Source: a bacterium
GTDB lineage: Bacteria > Blakebacterota > Blakebacteria > Blakebacterales > Blakebacteraceae
Length of the DNA: 17,270 bases
NCBI GenBank assembly: GCA_025774615.1
Contig: JALGVQ010000033.1
Span: 1-17,270, forward strand
Reading direction: 5' to 3'
Made by a program: the position numbers and the translations under genes. Shown here piece by piece: positions 17,121 to 17,270 of the stretch. Position 1 is the first letter of the stretch. The number at the start of each line of letters is the position of its first letter. The notes beneath the pieces were generated by a model, which worked only from the letters and a program-made list of their open reading frames with translations, was not told the origin of the DNA and searched no databases.

Positions 17121-17270
17121 ATGAACAGTTGCACAACCTGTCTGATCGGCAAGATTTCAGCCGCGATCGGTGCCATCGCCGTACTCTACGGCCTGATTCT
17201 TTCCATCGGTATCTTCCCGGCCGGCATGATCCTGGGTATCACCGCGGGTGGCGCGTTCAGTGGCGCCATG
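17121..17270 (+). CDS. Small predicted membrane protein (3' partial)
   Basis: An open frame from ATG 17121 runs through the window end (50 codons visible), with GGAG seven bases upstream. The N-terminus has a CxxC pair (MNSCTTCLIGK), followed by a glycine-rich hydrophobic segment from about residue 11 onward, with a second hydrophobic stretch likely (FPAGMILGITAGG). It diverges from acnA. The family is not recognised; the Cys pair could bind a metal or form a disulfide, but too little is visible to say. Confidence 0.6.
   Translation, partial: MNSCTTCLIGKISAAIGAIAVLYGLILSIGIFPAGMILGITAGGAFSGAM

Overview
The window is a bacterial chromosomal segment, fairly GC-rich by eye and densely coded, with short intergenic gaps, clear Shine-Dalgarno sites and several stop/start overlaps. 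Paired 6-bladed beta-propeller lipoproteins, a Ser/Thr kinase carrying RDD membrane domains, and the MEP-pathway enzyme IspG suggest a Gram-negative didermic lineage of the FCB/Gemmatimonadota/Latescibacterota kind. That placement is an inference from gene families, not a phylogenetic result.

Layout. (1) 1-4747, plus strand: the 3' part of a large kinase-RDD gene whose stop overlaps the open frame of the next gene, then two tandem paralogous beta-propeller lipoproteins. A strong intrinsic terminator (4791-4830) closes this block. (2) 7485-4841, minus strand: a copper module, the Cu(+)-exporting P1B ATPase copA followed by the repressor gene csoR, with a 9-4-9 palindromic operator candidate just upstream of copA. 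(3) 7688-8929, plus strand: a TetA-like MFS drug exporter diverging from copA, preceded by a seven-codon leader ORF with a strong ribosome site. (4) 9003-9162: a 160-bp fold-back element. (5) 9194-11639, plus strand: tkt and rpiB, two non-oxidative pentose phosphate enzymes. (6) 16945-11617, minus strand: acnA, ispG, an endonuclease/exonuclease/phosphatase lipoprotein and a cpYpsA (SLOG) protein, in an apparent operon with a 4-nt gap, a 4-nt overlap and a short gap; the last gene overlaps the end of convergent rpiB. (7) 17121-17270, plus strand: the start of a small membrane protein cut by the window edge.

How the genes work together. copA and csoR form a self-regulated copper-detoxification unit. 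tkt and rpiB serve sugar-phosphate interconversion. acnA and ispG are both [4Fe-4S] enzymes, so their shared transcript may reflect common iron-sulfur or oxidative control (inference). The least ordinary part is the left edge. The kinase protein appears to have the order kinase - RDD - degenerate pseudokinase - RDD, and it is translationally close to two predicted lipid-anchored beta-propellers, which could make a membrane-associated signalling group. Other points for a second look are the 160-bp fold-back element in the tkt leader, the leader ORF and repeats before the MFS exporter, and a 23-bp tandem repeat upstream of acnA.
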